Assembly: GCF_041677825.1 (NCBI RefSeq)
Contig: NZ_JBAYPG010000022.1
Coordinates: forward strand, 1-59,767
DNA from: Castellaniella sp041677825
GTDB taxonomy: Bacteria > Pseudomonadota > Gammaproteobacteria > Burkholderiales > Burkholderiaceae_B
Length of the DNA stretch: 59,767 nt
Direction: 5' to 3'
Shown here in pieces: positions 34,295-43,240 of this stretch. Under the pieces are notes generated by a model. That model ran no database searches. It was not told where the DNA came from and was given only the letters and a program-made list of their open reading frames with translations. The position numbers and the translations under genes are program-made. Every line of letters begins with the position of its first letter. Positions within the stretch are counted from its first letter, which is position 1.

Positions 34295-34939
34295 ATGAGC
34301 CAGCAACCGACACAGCCTGACAATCAGGGCGCAGTCGATCCCACCCTGCCCTCCGACCCCAAGCGGCGCTTCTGGGTCGCCACGGCCTGCACCCTGGGCG
34401 GGGCCGTGGGCGTGGGCACCGCCGTGCCGTTTGTCGCGTCCTTTGCGCCGTCCGACAAGGCGCGCGCCGCCGGTGCACCCGTCACGGCCGACATCTCCGA
34501 TCTGGCCATGGGCCAGATGAAGGTGGTCGAATGGCGTGGCAAGCCCGTCTGGATCGTACGCCGCAGCAAGGTCACGCTCGAAGACCTGCCCAAGCACGAT
34601 GCCGAACTGGCCGACCCCGAGTCCGACCGCCCGGGCTTCACACCGCCCTGGGCCAAGAACGAGTGGCGCTCGCGCGATCCCGAATACTTCATCTGCATCG
34701 GCATCTGCACCCACCTGGGCTGCTCGCCTACCGCCTACTTCCAGACCGGCGCCCAGCCCGGGCTGCCCACCGGCTGGCCCGGCGGCTGGCTGTGCGCCTG
34801 CCATGGCTCCACGTTCGACCTGGCCGGGCGCGTCTTCGCCAACAAGCCCGCGCCCGACAACCTCGAGATCCCGCCCTACGTCTTCTCCGCCGACGGCACC
34901 AAGGTCACCATCGGCGTCGACGAAGACAACAAGGCCTGA
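34295..34939 (+). CDS. petA: Ubiquinol-cytochrome c reductase iron-sulfur (Rieske) subunit
   Basis: The product is 214 residues. A twin-Arg-like/anchor region (PKRRFWVATACTLGGAVGVGTAV) tethers it to the membrane, with the soluble domain in the periplasm. The [2Fe-2S] cluster ligands are in CTHLGC and CACHGST, which also supply the disulfide cysteines. It transfers electrons from ubiquinol to cytochrome c1. The ATG at 34295 fits the family start; an in-frame ATG 42 bp upstream lacks support. First gene of petABC. Confidence 0.95.
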   Translation: MSQQPTQPDNQGAVDPTLPSDPKRRFWVATACTLGGAVGVGTAVPFVASFAPSDKARAAGAPVTADISDLAMGQMKVVEWRGKPVWIVRRSKVTLEDLPKHDAELADPESDRPGFTPPWAKNEWRSRDPEYFICIGICTHLGCSPTAYFQTGAQPGLPTGWPGGWLCACHGSTFDLAGRVFANKPAPDNLEIPPYVFSADGTKVTIGVDEDNKA

Positions 34940-34983
34940 TGCGCCCCGCGCCCATCGTTTCAAGCAATCAACAGGAGCCATCC

Positions 34984-36369
34984 ATGGCCGAACAAAACGT
35001 CGAGACAAGCGGCTTGCTGGGCTGGGTAGACCGCCGCTTTCCGCTCAGCAAGCTGTTCAAGGAGCACATGTCCGAGTACTACGCTCCGAAGAACTTCAAT
35101 TTCTGGTACTTCTTCGGGTCGCTGGCGCTGCTGGTGCTGGTCATCCAGGTGGTCAGCGGCATCTTCCTGGTCATGAACTACAAGCCCGATGCCACCTTGG
35201 CCTTCAGCTCGGTCGAGTTCATCATGCGCGAAGTGCCCGGCGGCTGGTTCATCCGCTACATGCACTCCACCGGCGCCTCCATGTTCTTCGTGGTGGTCTA
35301 CCTGCACATGCTGCGCGGCCTGTTCTATGGCTCGTACCGCAAGCCGCGCGAACTGGTCTGGATCTTCGGCGTCGCCATCTTCCTGTGCCTGATGGCCGAA
35401 GCCTTCTTCGGCTACCTGCTGCCCTGGGGCCAGATGTCGTACTGGGGCGCCCAGGTCATCGTCAACCTGTTCTCGGCCATCCCCTTCATCGGCCCCGACC
35501 TGGCCATCTTCATCCGCGGCGACTACGTCGTGTCCGATGCCACGCTGAACCGCTTCTTCGCGTTCCACGTCATCGCCATCCCGCTGGTGCTCATCGGGCT
35601 GGTGGTCGCGCACATCATCGCCCTGCACGAAGTGGGCTCGAACAACCCCGATGGCATCGAGATCAAGCAGGGCCCCAAAGACAAGTACGGCCATCCGGTC
35701 GACGGCATCCCCTTTCACCCCTACTACTCGGTGCACGACATCGTCGGCGTGGCGGGCTTCCTGATCGTATTTGCCGCCATCCTGTTCTTCGGCCCAGAAA
35801 TGGGCGGCTACTTCCTCGAATACAACAACTTCATCCCGGCCGACCCGCTCAAGACGCCGCCGCACATCGCCCCGGTCTGGTATTTCACGCCGTTCTACAC
35901 CATGCTGCGCGCCACCACCAGCGACTTCACCTGGGTCCTGGCCGCCGGCGCCGTCATCGCCGCCCTGTGGATCTTCATCAAGGCGCGCGGCTGCGGCCTG
36001 TGCCGCTATATCGCGCCGCTGGTGCTGCTGGTGGTCGCCGTGCTGCTGCGGGTCATCGACGCCAAGTTCTGGGGCGTGGTCTCCATGGGCGGTGCCGTGG
36101 TGCTGCTGTTCTTCCTGCCCTGGCTCGACCGCTCACCGGTCAAGTCCATCCGCTACCGGCCGGGCTGGCACAAGTGGCTGTACGCCATCTTCATCATCGA
36201 TTTCCTGGCGCTGGGCGTGCTGGGCACCCTGCCCGTCACCCCCGAATACACCATCGCCGGGCAGATCTGCACGGTCATCTACCTGGCGTTCTTCTTCCTG
36301 ATGCCGGTCTGGTCACCCCTGGGCACCTTCAAGAAGGTTCCGAGCCGGGTCACCTTCCGCGCCCACTGA
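34984..36369 (+). CDS. petB: Ubiquinol-cytochrome c reductase cytochrome b subunit
   Basis: The product is 461 residues of the long single-chain cytochrome b type. Eight or more helices are visible. Heme-binding His pairs lie in helices B (YMHSTGASMFFVVVYLHM) and D (FFAFHVIAIPLVLIGLVVAH). The Qo-site sequence is PDPL-like but reads PADPL here (NNFIPADPLKTPPHI); the PEWY motif appears as PVWYF. The ATG at 34984 follows AGGAG. An upstream open extension overlaps petA out of frame and is not real. Confidence 0.96.
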   Translation: MAEQNVETSGLLGWVDRRFPLSKLFKEHMSEYYAPKNFNFWYFFGSLALLVLVIQVVSGIFLVMNYKPDATLAFSSVEFIMREVPGGWFIRYMHSTGASMFFVVVYLHMLRGLFYGSYRKPRELVWIFGVAIFLCLMAEAFFGYLLPWGQMSYWGAQVIVNLFSAIPFIGPDLAIFIRGDYVVSDATLNRFFAFHVIAIPLVLIGLVVAHIIALHEVGSNNPDGIEIKQGPKDKYGHPVDGIPFHPYYSVHDIVGVAGFLIVFAAILFFGPEMGGYFLEYNNFIPADPLKTPPHIAPVWYFTPFYTMLRATTSDFTWVLAAGAVIAALWIFIKARGCGLCRYIAPLVLLVVAVLLRVIDAKFWGVVSMGGAVVLLFFLPWLDRSPVKSIRYRPGWHKWLYAIFIIDFLALGVLGTLPVTPEYTIAGQICTVIYLAFFFLMPVWSPLGTFKKVPSRVTFRAH

Positions 36370-36397
36370 AACCGCCCCTGACTGCTACGGAAACATC

Positions 36398-37246
36398 ATG
36401 ATCAAAAAACTGCTCGGTGTCCTGGCCCTGTCGCTGACCTGCACCTTTGCCTACGCGGCCGATGGGGGCGCCCAGATCCAGAAGGCCCCCGACCGCATCG
36501 CCGACCTGGCCGCGCTGCAAAACGGCGCCAAGATGTTCGTCAACTACTGTCTGAACTGCCACAGCGCCAGCGCCATGCGCTACAACAAGCTGATGGACCT
36601 CGGCCTCACCGAAGAAGACATCAAGAAGAACCTGCTCTTCACCCGCGAGCGGGTGGGCGACCTGATGACCATCTCCATGACGCCCGAAGACGCCAAGCGC
36701 TGGTTCGGCACCACCCCGCCCGACCTGTCCGTCATCGCACGGGCCAAGAGCACCAGCTTCGGGCCCTCGGGGGTCGACTACATCTATACTTACCTCAGCA
36801 CCTTCTTTCGCGACACCGAGCGCAAGACGGGCTGGAACAACGTGGTCTTCCCCAACGTCGGCATGCCCAACCCGCTCTGGGAACTCGAAGGCCCGCGTTC
36901 GCTCACCGACGTGCAGGTGCACCAGGTGCCCGACGAAGCCGGCAACATGCACTGGGTCAAGACCACGTCGATTTTCGACCACAACGGCTATGCCGAGATC
37001 ACCAATGAGAAGCTCGCCAACTACCATGGCGATGTCACGCGCACGACCACGTTCGACTCCAAAGACGCCAAGACCTTTGCCAAGTTCGAAAACGACGTGG
37101 CCGACCTGAGCAATTTTCTTGGCTGGATGGCCGAGCCCGTGCAACTCGAACGGCGCGAGATCGGGGTCATCGTGATGATCTTCCTGGTCCTGTTCCTGTT
37201 GATCGCAATCCGCATGAACAGCACCTACTGGAAGCACGTGCGCTAA
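36398..37246 (+). CDS. petC: Ubiquinol-cytochrome c reductase cytochrome c1 subunit
   Basis: The product is 282 residues. The signal peptide ends at AYA-AD (about residue 20). A single heme c site CLNCH lies near residue 51 and the axial Met is likely in the later PNVGMPNPLWEL segment. A C-terminal anchor helix (IGVIVMIFLVLFLLIAIRM) holds it in the membrane. It passes electrons to soluble cytochromes such as the c4 encoded at 30312-31001. A terminator follows 6 bp after the stop. Confidence 0.95.
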   Translation: MIKKLLGVLALSLTCTFAYAADGGAQIQKAPDRIADLAALQNGAKMFVNYCLNCHSASAMRYNKLMDLGLTEEDIKKNLLFTRERVGDLMTISMTPEDAKRWFGTTPPDLSVIARAKSTSFGPSGVDYIYTYLSTFFRDTERKTGWNNVVFPNVGMPNPLWELEGPRSLTDVQVHQVPDEAGNMHWVKTTSIFDHNGYAEITNEKLANYHGDVTRTTTFDSKDAKTFAKFENDVADLSNFLGWMAEPVQLERREIGVIVMIFLVLFLLIAIRMNSTYWKHVR

Positions 37247-37251
37247 ACCCC

Positions 37252-37277
37252 GGGTGCCTTCCGGGGCACCCCTTTTT
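37252..37277 (+). terminator. Rho-independent terminator of petABC
   Basis: The 7-bp stem GGGTGCC (37252-37258) / GGCACCC (37265-37271), loop ttccgg, is followed by c and five T residues. It separates petABC from sspA, whose start is about 20 bp downstream, so sspA expression would need read-through or a promoter inside petC. Confidence 0.8.
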
Positions 37278-37296
37278 CTGGATGGGAACCCACATC

Positions 37297-37905
37297 ATGA
37301 TGGTGCTTTATTCCGGCACGACCTGCCCTTTTTCGCAACGTTGCCGCTTCGTGCTGTTCGAAAAAGGCATGGATTTCGAAATCCGCGATATCGACCTCTA
37401 CAACAAGCCCGAAGACATTGCCCTGATGAACCCCTACGACCAGGTGCCCATCCTGGTCGAGCGCGACCTCATCCTGTATGAGTCCAACATCATCAACGAA
37501 TACATCGACGAGCGCTTTCCGCACCCGCAGCTGATGCCGGCCGACCCGATCATGCGCGCTCGCACGCGCCTGTTCCTGCACAATTTCGAAAAAGAGATTT
37601 TCACGCACGTCTGCACTCTCGAAAGCCGCAGCATCACCGACGAAAAAGTGCTCGATGCGGCCCGCAGCGCCATCCGCGAACGCCTCACCCAGCTGGCGCC
37701 GCTGCTGGTCAAGAACAAGCACTTGCTGGGCGATGACTTCACCATGCTCGACGTGGCCATCGCACCCCTGCTGTGGCGCCTCGAACACTATGGCATCGAC
37801 CTTCCCAAGAGCGCCGCACCCCTGCAGAAATACGCCGAGCGGCTGTTTTCGCGCCCGGCCTACATCGAGGCCCTGACGCCATCCGAAAAAGTCATGCGCC
37901 GCTGA
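37297..37905 (+). CDS. sspA: Stringent starvation protein A
   Basis: The product is 202 residues from the ATG at 37297 (MMVLYSGTTCPFSQRCRF, the family start); an in-frame ATG 15 bp upstream is less likely. N-terminal thioredoxin-like and C-terminal helical GST folds are visible (YDQVPILVERDLILYESNIINEYID). It binds RNA polymerase and modulates stress transcription; it is not a functional glutathione transferase. It is followed by sspB after 5 bp, the conserved beta/gammaproteobacterial pair. Confidence 0.94.
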   Translation: MMVLYSGTTCPFSQRCRFVLFEKGMDFEIRDIDLYNKPEDIALMNPYDQVPILVERDLILYESNIINEYIDERFPHPQLMPADPIMRARTRLFLHNFEKEIFTHVCTLESRSITDEKVLDAARSAIRERLTQLAPLLVKNKHLLGDDFTMLDVAIAPLLWRLEHYGIDLPKSAAPLQKYAERLFSRPAYIEALTPSEKVMRR

Positions 37906-37910
37906 TCCTG

Positions 37911-38345
37911 ATGATGCAAGAAACCAGTACCAAACCGTATCTCCTGCGCGCCCTGCACGAATGGTGCACCGACAATGGCTACACACCGTATATCGTGGTC
38001 CGGGTCGACGACAACACCGCCGTGCCGCCCGCCCACGTGCACGACGGGCAGATCACGCTGAACATCAGCCACCTGGCCACCAACCACCTGACCATGGGCA
38101 ACGACTACATCGAGTTCGAGTCGCGCTTCAATGGCCAGGTCGAGCAGCTGTTCATCCCGGTAGCCGCGGTATCGGCCCTGTATGCGCGCGAGACCGGCGC
38201 CGGCATGGGCTTCGAAGTCACCCCGTCGCAGGCTTATCCTGGGGGCGATGACACCGACCCGCAGCCGGCCTCCAGCGCATCCGGCTCGGGGGCCGCCACG
38301 CGGGCCGAGGCACCCAAGCCCTCGCACCTGAAAGTCATCAAATAG
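37911..38345 (+). CDS. sspB: ClpXP protease specificity-enhancing factor SspB
   Basis: The product is 144 residues. The N-terminal dimeric substrate-binding domain (TKPYLLRALHEWCTDNGYTPYIVV and GQITLNISHLATNHL) delivers ssrA-tagged proteins. A flexible Ala/Ser/Pro-rich linker follows, then the terminal ClpX-docking tail HLKVIK, matching the LRVVK type. The ATG at 37911 gives the usual start. Confidence 0.93.
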   Translation: MMQETSTKPYLLRALHEWCTDNGYTPYIVVRVDDNTAVPPAHVHDGQITLNISHLATNHLTMGNDYIEFESRFNGQVEQLFIPVAAVSALYARETGAGMGFEVTPSQAYPGGDDTDPQPASSASGSGAATRAEAPKPSHLKVIK

Positions 38346-38375
38346 TCAGGCCGCCACTGCGGGGGGCAATTCCTG

Positions 38376-38381
38376 TAGAAT
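38376..38381 (+). promoter_or_regulatory. Candidate -10 of the tRNA-Thr promoter
   Basis: TAGAAT lies 10 bp before the mature tRNA 5' end and is followed by the GC-rich discriminator ggcggcccgg, typical of stable-RNA promoters under stringent control. No convincing -35 is seen at 16-18 bp. Confidence 0.4.
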
Positions 38382-38391
38382 GGCGGCCCGG

Positions 38392-38467
38392 GCCGGCTTA
38401 GCTCAGTTGGTAGAGCAGCTCACTTGTAATGAGAAGGTCGGGGGTTCGACTCCTCTAGCCGGCACCA
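38392..38467 (+). tRNA. tRNA-Thr (anticodon TGT)
   Basis: A 76-nt cloverleaf. The acceptor stem GCCGGCT pairs with AGCCGGC, followed by discriminator A and an encoded CCA. The D-loop (TAGCTCAGTTGGTAGAGCA) and T-arm (GGGTTCGACTC) are canonical. The anticodon stem is CTCAC and the loop places TGT at 34-36, reading ACA/ACG threonine codons. Confidence 0.97.
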
Positions 38468-38511
38468 TCACTAAAAGAGACGAGATCCCGCCCGCGCTTG
38501 AAACCTGGCCG

Positions 38512-39402
38512 CTAGGCCGTACGCCTGCCGTATGCCACATTCGCCACGCCGGATACGATGACGATCATGATCCCGAACAGGGTGATGCCGTCGGGCATGG
38601 AATGAAACAGAAATATGCTGAACAGCACGGCCATGGCGAGCTGCAGGTAGTTCAGCGGCGCCAGGGCCGACGCCGCTGCTTTCTCGAAGGCGGCAATCAG
38701 GATCAGGTGCCCGGCCGCATTCAGTGAGCACACCGCAAGAATCAGCAGCAGCATGCCGGGGGTCGGCCAGGGGTCGGGCGGGTACAGCGCCGCCGGGACG
38801 ATCGCAATCAGGAACGCCACGATCGCCGTGCTGCCATACTGGATATGGATCGGGATACCGCCACTGGACAGATATTTGGTCAGCACCTGGTAGCAGGCAT
38901 AGCTCAGCGCCGCGATGACCATCAACACCGTGCCGTACAGCGGCAGCGCACCCCCCGGTCGGATGATCAGCAGCATGCCCAGAAAGCCCGCAATCACGGA
39001 CAGCCACTTGATGGTGCCCACGGTTTCACCCAGCACCCAGCGCGAAACGACCACCACCATGAACGGTGCCGTGAAATAAATGGCCGTGGCTTCGCCAAGC
39101 GGCATCCACGTCAGGGCCAGCATGAAACAGATGCCCGCAACGCCAAGCGCAATGCCGCGCAACAGCAGGAACCAGCCGGCAGACACCCCACGCGCAGGGG
39201 GGCTTCTTTTCCCGCGCATGAAGACCATGGCGCCCACACCCAGAAAGGCAAGATAACGCGCCGCGTTCAGGAACAAGGCCGGCAGTTGCAATGTGATCAG
39301 GTACTTGCTCGATGCGTCGAACGCGGCGAACAACAGCATGGCGAGCAGGAAGAGCGCCATGCCCTGTCGACCGCTGCCCGCCCCCGCGTCGCCTTGCAAC
39401 AT
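38512..39402 (-). CDS. EamA/DMT-family transporter
   Basis: The product is 296 residues with ten hydrophobic helices arranged as two EamA repeats of five. Conserved features include WMPLGEATAIYFTAPFMVVVVS at the end of repeat 1 and ALAPLNYLQLAMAVLFSIFLF in repeat 2. It is likely an exporter of amino acids or other metabolites. It is the last gene of the minus-strand importer locus, 7 bp after the GGT gene, and could export a product of that pathway. Family assignment is firm; substrate unknown. Confidence 0.88.
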   Translation of the reverse strand: MLQGDAGAGSGRQGMALFLLAMLLFAAFDASSKYLITLQLPALFLNAARYLAFLGVGAMVFMRGKRSPPARGVSAGWFLLLRGIALGVAGICFMLALTWMPLGEATAIYFTAPFMVVVVSRWVLGETVGTIKWLSVIAGFLGMLLIIRPGGALPLYGTVLMVIAALSYACYQVLTKYLSSGGIPIHIQYGSTAIVAFLIAIVPAALYPPDPWPTPGMLLLILAVCSLNAAGHLILIAAFEKAAASALAPLNYLQLAMAVLFSIFLFHSMPDGITLFGIMIVIVSGVANVAYGRRTA

Positions 39403-39409
39403 GGCCGGA

Positions 39410-41131
39410 TCAGGACGAGCCGGCCTGCCCGATCACCGGCGCATCCGGCCAGAAACGCGTGCCCTCGCGGGCGTTGCCCCCCGAAAGCCCCGCAGGCGCG
39501 CCATCGGCACGCCAGCAGGACGCGCCGATGCTGGTGCCATCCGCAGCGAATTCGATGGCCGCCATGCCACCCCCTACATGCGCGACCCGGTCGATCACCC
39601 AGCCTTTTTTCTCGAGCAGGCCATCGAGCGCCGCATCGAAACCTGCCTCGAGTTCGAGATGTTCGCCGCTGGTCCACAATCTGGGCGCCTCGACCGCCTC
39701 TTGCAGGGACATCCGGTGATCGATCAGGTTCACGATCGCCTGCATGACCGAGCCGAATATCCTCAGGCCGCCCGGCATCCCCAGGGCATAGCGTGGGCCG
39801 TGCCCATCGCAGACGATGGTCGGCGCCATCGACGTCGTGACCCTTTTCCCTGGGGCAATCGAAAGCGCCTGCCCCGGTTCCGGATCGAAAAGACACATAT
39901 AGTTGTTCGGAATGATGCCGGTTCCGGGGATCATCATGCGCGCGCCGAACAGACCGTTGATGGTCTGTGTGCTGACCACGATGTTGCCATCTGCATCATT
40001 GACGGTGACGTTGGTCGTATGGGCCGATTCGCCCGCCAGGGGGCCGGCCTGCCAATCGGAGGTCTGATCCAGTTTCAGTTCGGCGCGCTTTGCCGCCGCA
40101 TACGCGCCGGACATGATCGCCTCTGTGGGTACGGCAACGAATTCGGGGTCGGCGGTAAATGCCTTTCTGTCGGCAAACGCGATCTTCAGGGCCTCGGCAA
40201 GCAGATGCGCGCCGTCTGCGGAGCCGAAACCCAGCCCCCGAAGATCGAAACCTTCGAGGATGTTCAGCATCTGCACGATGTGAATACCCCCGGCCGAAGG
40301 CGGCGGCGGCCCGTAGATATCGAAACCGCGATACACACCATGCACTGGCGCCCGATCGATGGTGCGCACCGCGGCCAGATCGCCCAGCGTCATCAGACCG
40401 CCGCTGTCCTGAATGGACTGGCACACCTGCTGGCCCAGCGCGCCGGTGTAGAACGCATCGGGCCCGCCCTCTGCGATCGCCCTGAGCGTATCGCCATAGT
40501 CATTCATGACGATCAGATCGCCGGCACGCCGGGGCACCTGGCCATCAAAAAACACTTTTGTGATTTCGTGATCGCGCAGCAGATCGGGCGCTGCTTCGGC
40601 GATGCAATTGGCCAGGTAGGGGGTGACCCGGAAGCCGCGCCGCGCCACCCGTATGGCCGGCTCGAGCACATCGGCCAACGACAGGCGCCCGTAACGCGCC
40701 TGCGCGTCGCACCAGCCGCGCAGCGAACCGGGGGTTGCAATCGCCATGGGCCCGATGCGGTTGCGATGGCCCACCGTACCGTAGCCATAGCCGCCATCTG
40801 CAAGCGGCTCGTACATCGTGGGGCTGGCCTGCATGGGCGCCTGACTCAGGCCATCCAGAATGACGTGGGCGCCATCGGCCATCCGGATATGCGCCATGCC
40901 ACCGCCGAACAGCCCCACCATCATGGGCTCGACGATGGTCAGCACGAACAGCGCCGACACGGCGCTGTCGACCGCGTTGCCGCCGATGGCAAGCATCTCG
41001 AGGCCGGCGGCAGACGCCACGGGATGGTTGGTGACCACCATGCCCCGGCTGGAGCGGCCGGGCTGCTTTTCGGGCGCGAACTGCGTCTGTGCCAATTGCC
41101 GCCACCCCGGCTGGCGTGCGTGTGCTGTCAT
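39410..41131 (-). CDS. Gamma-glutamyltransferase family protein (Ntn hydrolase)
   Basis: The product is 573 residues. It has the GGT fold with self-cleavage site AHTTNVTV: Thr372 would become the N-terminal nucleophile of the small subunit. Supporting motifs are MVVTNHPVASAAGLEML, AIGGNAVDSAVSA, GPPPPSAGGIHI and GMPGGLRIFGS. Classical periplasmic GGTs have a signal peptide; none is visible here, so the enzyme is probably cytoplasmic, as in YwrD-like paralogues, and would hydrolyse gamma-glutamyl or acyl amides after import. Located between an HDAC-like amidohydrolase and an EamA transporter in one operon. Confidence 0.9.
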   Translation of the reverse strand: MTAHARQPGWRQLAQTQFAPEKQPGRSSRGMVVTNHPVASAAGLEMLAIGGNAVDSAVSALFVLTIVEPMMVGLFGGGMAHIRMADGAHVILDGLSQAPMQASPTMYEPLADGGYGYGTVGHRNRIGPMAIATPGSLRGWCDAQARYGRLSLADVLEPAIRVARRGFRVTPYLANCIAEAAPDLLRDHEITKVFFDGQVPRRAGDLIVMNDYGDTLRAIAEGGPDAFYTGALGQQVCQSIQDSGGLMTLGDLAAVRTIDRAPVHGVYRGFDIYGPPPPSAGGIHIVQMLNILEGFDLRGLGFGSADGAHLLAEALKIAFADRKAFTADPEFVAVPTEAIMSGAYAAAKRAELKLDQTSDWQAGPLAGESAHTTNVTVNDADGNIVVSTQTINGLFGARMMIPGTGIIPNNYMCLFDPEPGQALSIAPGKRVTTSMAPTIVCDGHGPRYALGMPGGLRIFGSVMQAIVNLIDHRMSLQEAVEAPRLWTSGEHLELEAGFDAALDGLLEKKGWVIDRVAHVGGGMAAIEFAADGTSIGASCWRADGAPAGLSGGNAREGTRFWPDAPVIGQAGSS

Positions 41132-41201
41132 GATGACTCTTGCCCCCTGTGTCCCGGGAACAGCCTGGCCGCCCCCGGTCGTGCTTCATGGCATGCCTGG
41201 C

Positions 41202-42218
41202 CTACTGCAGAAAGCCATTCATGTACGCCGTCAGGTTCTTGCCCAGTGCCTCGACGCAGTAGCCGCCCTCTTGCACAATGACCGTGGGCAGTGCGAGATC
41301 GCGAACCATGGCACCGAGCTGCGTGAAGCCCGACGTGGGAAATGCGATCTTGCTTTGTGGATCGTCTTTGTACATGTCGAAACCCAGGGCCAGCACGATG
41401 GCTTCGGGTTGATAGATGCGGATGGCCGCCAGCGCCGTATCCAGGCGATCGAAGAACACCTCTTCCTTTGAGCCGTGGGGCATGGGCAGATTCAGGTTGT
41501 ACCCATGGCCGGGCCCTTCACCTCTTTCGGTGTCCAGGCCCGTGACCACGGGGTAGAAATTGCGCGTGTCGCCATGAATGGAGATATAGAACACGTCATT
41601 GCGCCGGTAAAAGATCTCCTGTATGCCCTGCCCATGATGCATGTCGGGATCGAGGATGACCACGCGCCTGTACTTGTGCAACAAGGCCTCTGCCGCAAGC
41701 GCACAGTTATTGATGTAGCAGAACCCGCCCGCCGCGTCCCGGCGGGCATGGTGGGCTGTCGGGCGGGTCAGCGCATAGGCACTGGGCGCCCCGCCGACCA
41801 CCGCCTGCGCCGCACTGAGCGCCGTTTGCGCGGACCAGTAGGCCGATGTCCACGTGTGTTCGCCTATGGGGCAGCTGCCGTCGGCCAGGTAGTACGCCGC
41901 CTCGGCCAGGATGCTGTTGAGCGGGTTGTTCTCGCGAATGAACACGTTGGAAATCACCTCGTCGCCCCAGTCGTATGGCAGCGCGTGCCACCTGCGGTAA
42001 GCGGATTCGAGGAATCTCAGGTAGCCAAGGGAATGGACCTGCAGCAGCGGGGCATGGCCGTGATCGGTAGGCGATTCGACCGACATGCCCATCTGCTCGA
42101 GTGCCCCCAGCAGTTCGAGCGCCCGCTGGGGGACTTCTTCGGGCGTACGCATCTGGCCACGGGAAAGATACGTCTTTGGGGTATGTAGAAGCTGCTTCTC
42201 ATGAAAGAATGAACGCAT
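41202..42218 (-). CDS. Histone deacetylase family / acetylpolyamine amidohydrolase-like enzyme
   Basis: The product is 338 residues. Catalytic elements of the arginase/HDAC fold: tandem His at 156-157 (TRPTAHHARRDAAGGFCYIN), zinc ligands in DPDMHHGQG (Asp192, His194), and a third Asp in ALGFDMYKDDP. The long N-terminal lead-in (residues 1-110) and the sequence FISIHG-like strand resemble bacterial acetylpolyamine amidohydrolases, which deacetylate N-acetylputrescine or N-acetylcadaverine. Substitution of PPGHH by PTAHH is unusual. It follows livM by 48 bp and precedes the GGT gene. Confidence 0.87.
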   Translation of the reverse strand: MRSFFHEKQLLHTPKTYLSRGQMRTPEEVPQRALELLGALEQMGMSVESPTDHGHAPLLQVHSLGYLRFLESAYRRWHALPYDWGDEVISNVFIRENNPLNSILAEAAYYLADGSCPIGEHTWTSAYWSAQTALSAAQAVVGGAPSAYALTRPTAHHARRDAAGGFCYINNCALAAEALLHKYRRVVILDPDMHHGQGIQEIFYRRNDVFYISIHGDTRNFYPVVTGLDTERGEGPGHGYNLNLPMPHGSKEEVFFDRLDTALAAIRIYQPEAIVLALGFDMYKDDPQSKIAFPTSGFTQLGAMVRDLALPTVIVQEGGYCVEALGKNLTAYMNGFLQ

Positions 42219-42266
42219 GATCTGATGTGCCTGAAAGTTGAAAAAAGGCGGCCAGTCGATGGAAAA

Positions 42267-43238
42267 TCAATTTCTTGCTGGTCGTCGCCTGAAAAACTGG
42301 ATCAACCCCTTGGGCCAGAACAGCACGAATATCACCAGGGCAAGCCCGTAGACCATCATCCGGTAATTGCCGATGGCGCGCAGCTGCTCGAGCCCGAAAA
42401 TGATCACGAAGGCACCCAGTATGGGCCCGAATATGGTGCCCGTACCACCGATCAGGGTCATGGTCAGGATGAGGATCATGATGTCGACCGCAGCCGTCGA
42501 CTCTGGCGTCAGGACCCCCAGATAATGCGCATAAAAGGCACCGGCCAGGCCCGCCAGCATGGAACTGATCACGAACACGATCAGCTTGTACCTGACGAGA
42601 TCGATCCCCAGGCTTTCGGCGGCGTCTTCGGAATCACGAATTGCCTTCAGGGCCAGGCCCGTACGCCCGTTCAACAGCCGGATGATGATCCCCAGGGTGA
42701 TCGCCACGATGAGCAATATCAGGTAATAGCTGCCGATCCGGCTGCTGACATCGAAGGTCACCCAGGGCTCGCCACCGATCACCAGCGGATCGAACACCGG
42801 AATCGAAGACAGGCCCAGCGTGCCGCGAGTCAGTTCGGGCAGGTTGGCGATGCACAGCCTGACCACTTCGGCGAATACGAGCGTGATGATGGCGATGTGG
42901 GCGATGGACCGGATGCGCAGCACCGGCAGCCCGATGAGCAGACCCGCCAGCCCGCCCAAAAGCACCCCGACCCACAGGGTGGCCCAGGGCGACAGCCCGA
43001 AATTCATGGCAACCAGCGCCGAACCATAGGCCCCCAGCGCAAAGAACGCCTGATGACCGAAGGTGAAGATCCCCGAATACCCATTGATGAAGTTCCAGCT
43101 CATGGTCAGCACGCTGAATATCATGCTCATCACCGCCAGGTGCAGCACATAGGGGCTGTGCACGAATATCGGCACCAGGGCGAGGACCAGTATGACCAGC
43201 ACGGCCTGCAGCCCATGGCTGTTGATCTTGATCGGCAT
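42267..43238 (-). CDS. livM: Branched-chain amino acid-type ABC transporter permease LivM
   Basis: The product is 323 residues, with about nine hydrophobic helices. The family EAA-like loop is seen in RTGLALKAIRDSEDAAESLGID and the start SWNFINGYSGIFTFGHQAFFALGAYGSALV is typical of LivM. The ATG at 43238 has GAGGA upstream and lies 2 bp after the livH stop. The substrate is not necessarily a branched-chain amino acid; the symbol follows the family. Confidence 0.92.
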   Translation of the reverse strand: MPIKINSHGLQAVLVILVLALVPIFVHSPYVLHLAVMSMIFSVLTMSWNFINGYSGIFTFGHQAFFALGAYGSALVAMNFGLSPWATLWVGVLLGGLAGLLIGLPVLRIRSIAHIAIITLVFAEVVRLCIANLPELTRGTLGLSSIPVFDPLVIGGEPWVTFDVSSRIGSYYLILLIVAITLGIIIRLLNGRTGLALKAIRDSEDAAESLGIDLVRYKLIVFVISSMLAGLAGAFYAHYLGVLTPESTAAVDIMILILTMTLIGGTGTIFGPILGAFVIIFGLEQLRAIGNYRMMVYGLALVIFVLFWPKGLIQFFRRRPARN

Positions 43239-43240
43239 GG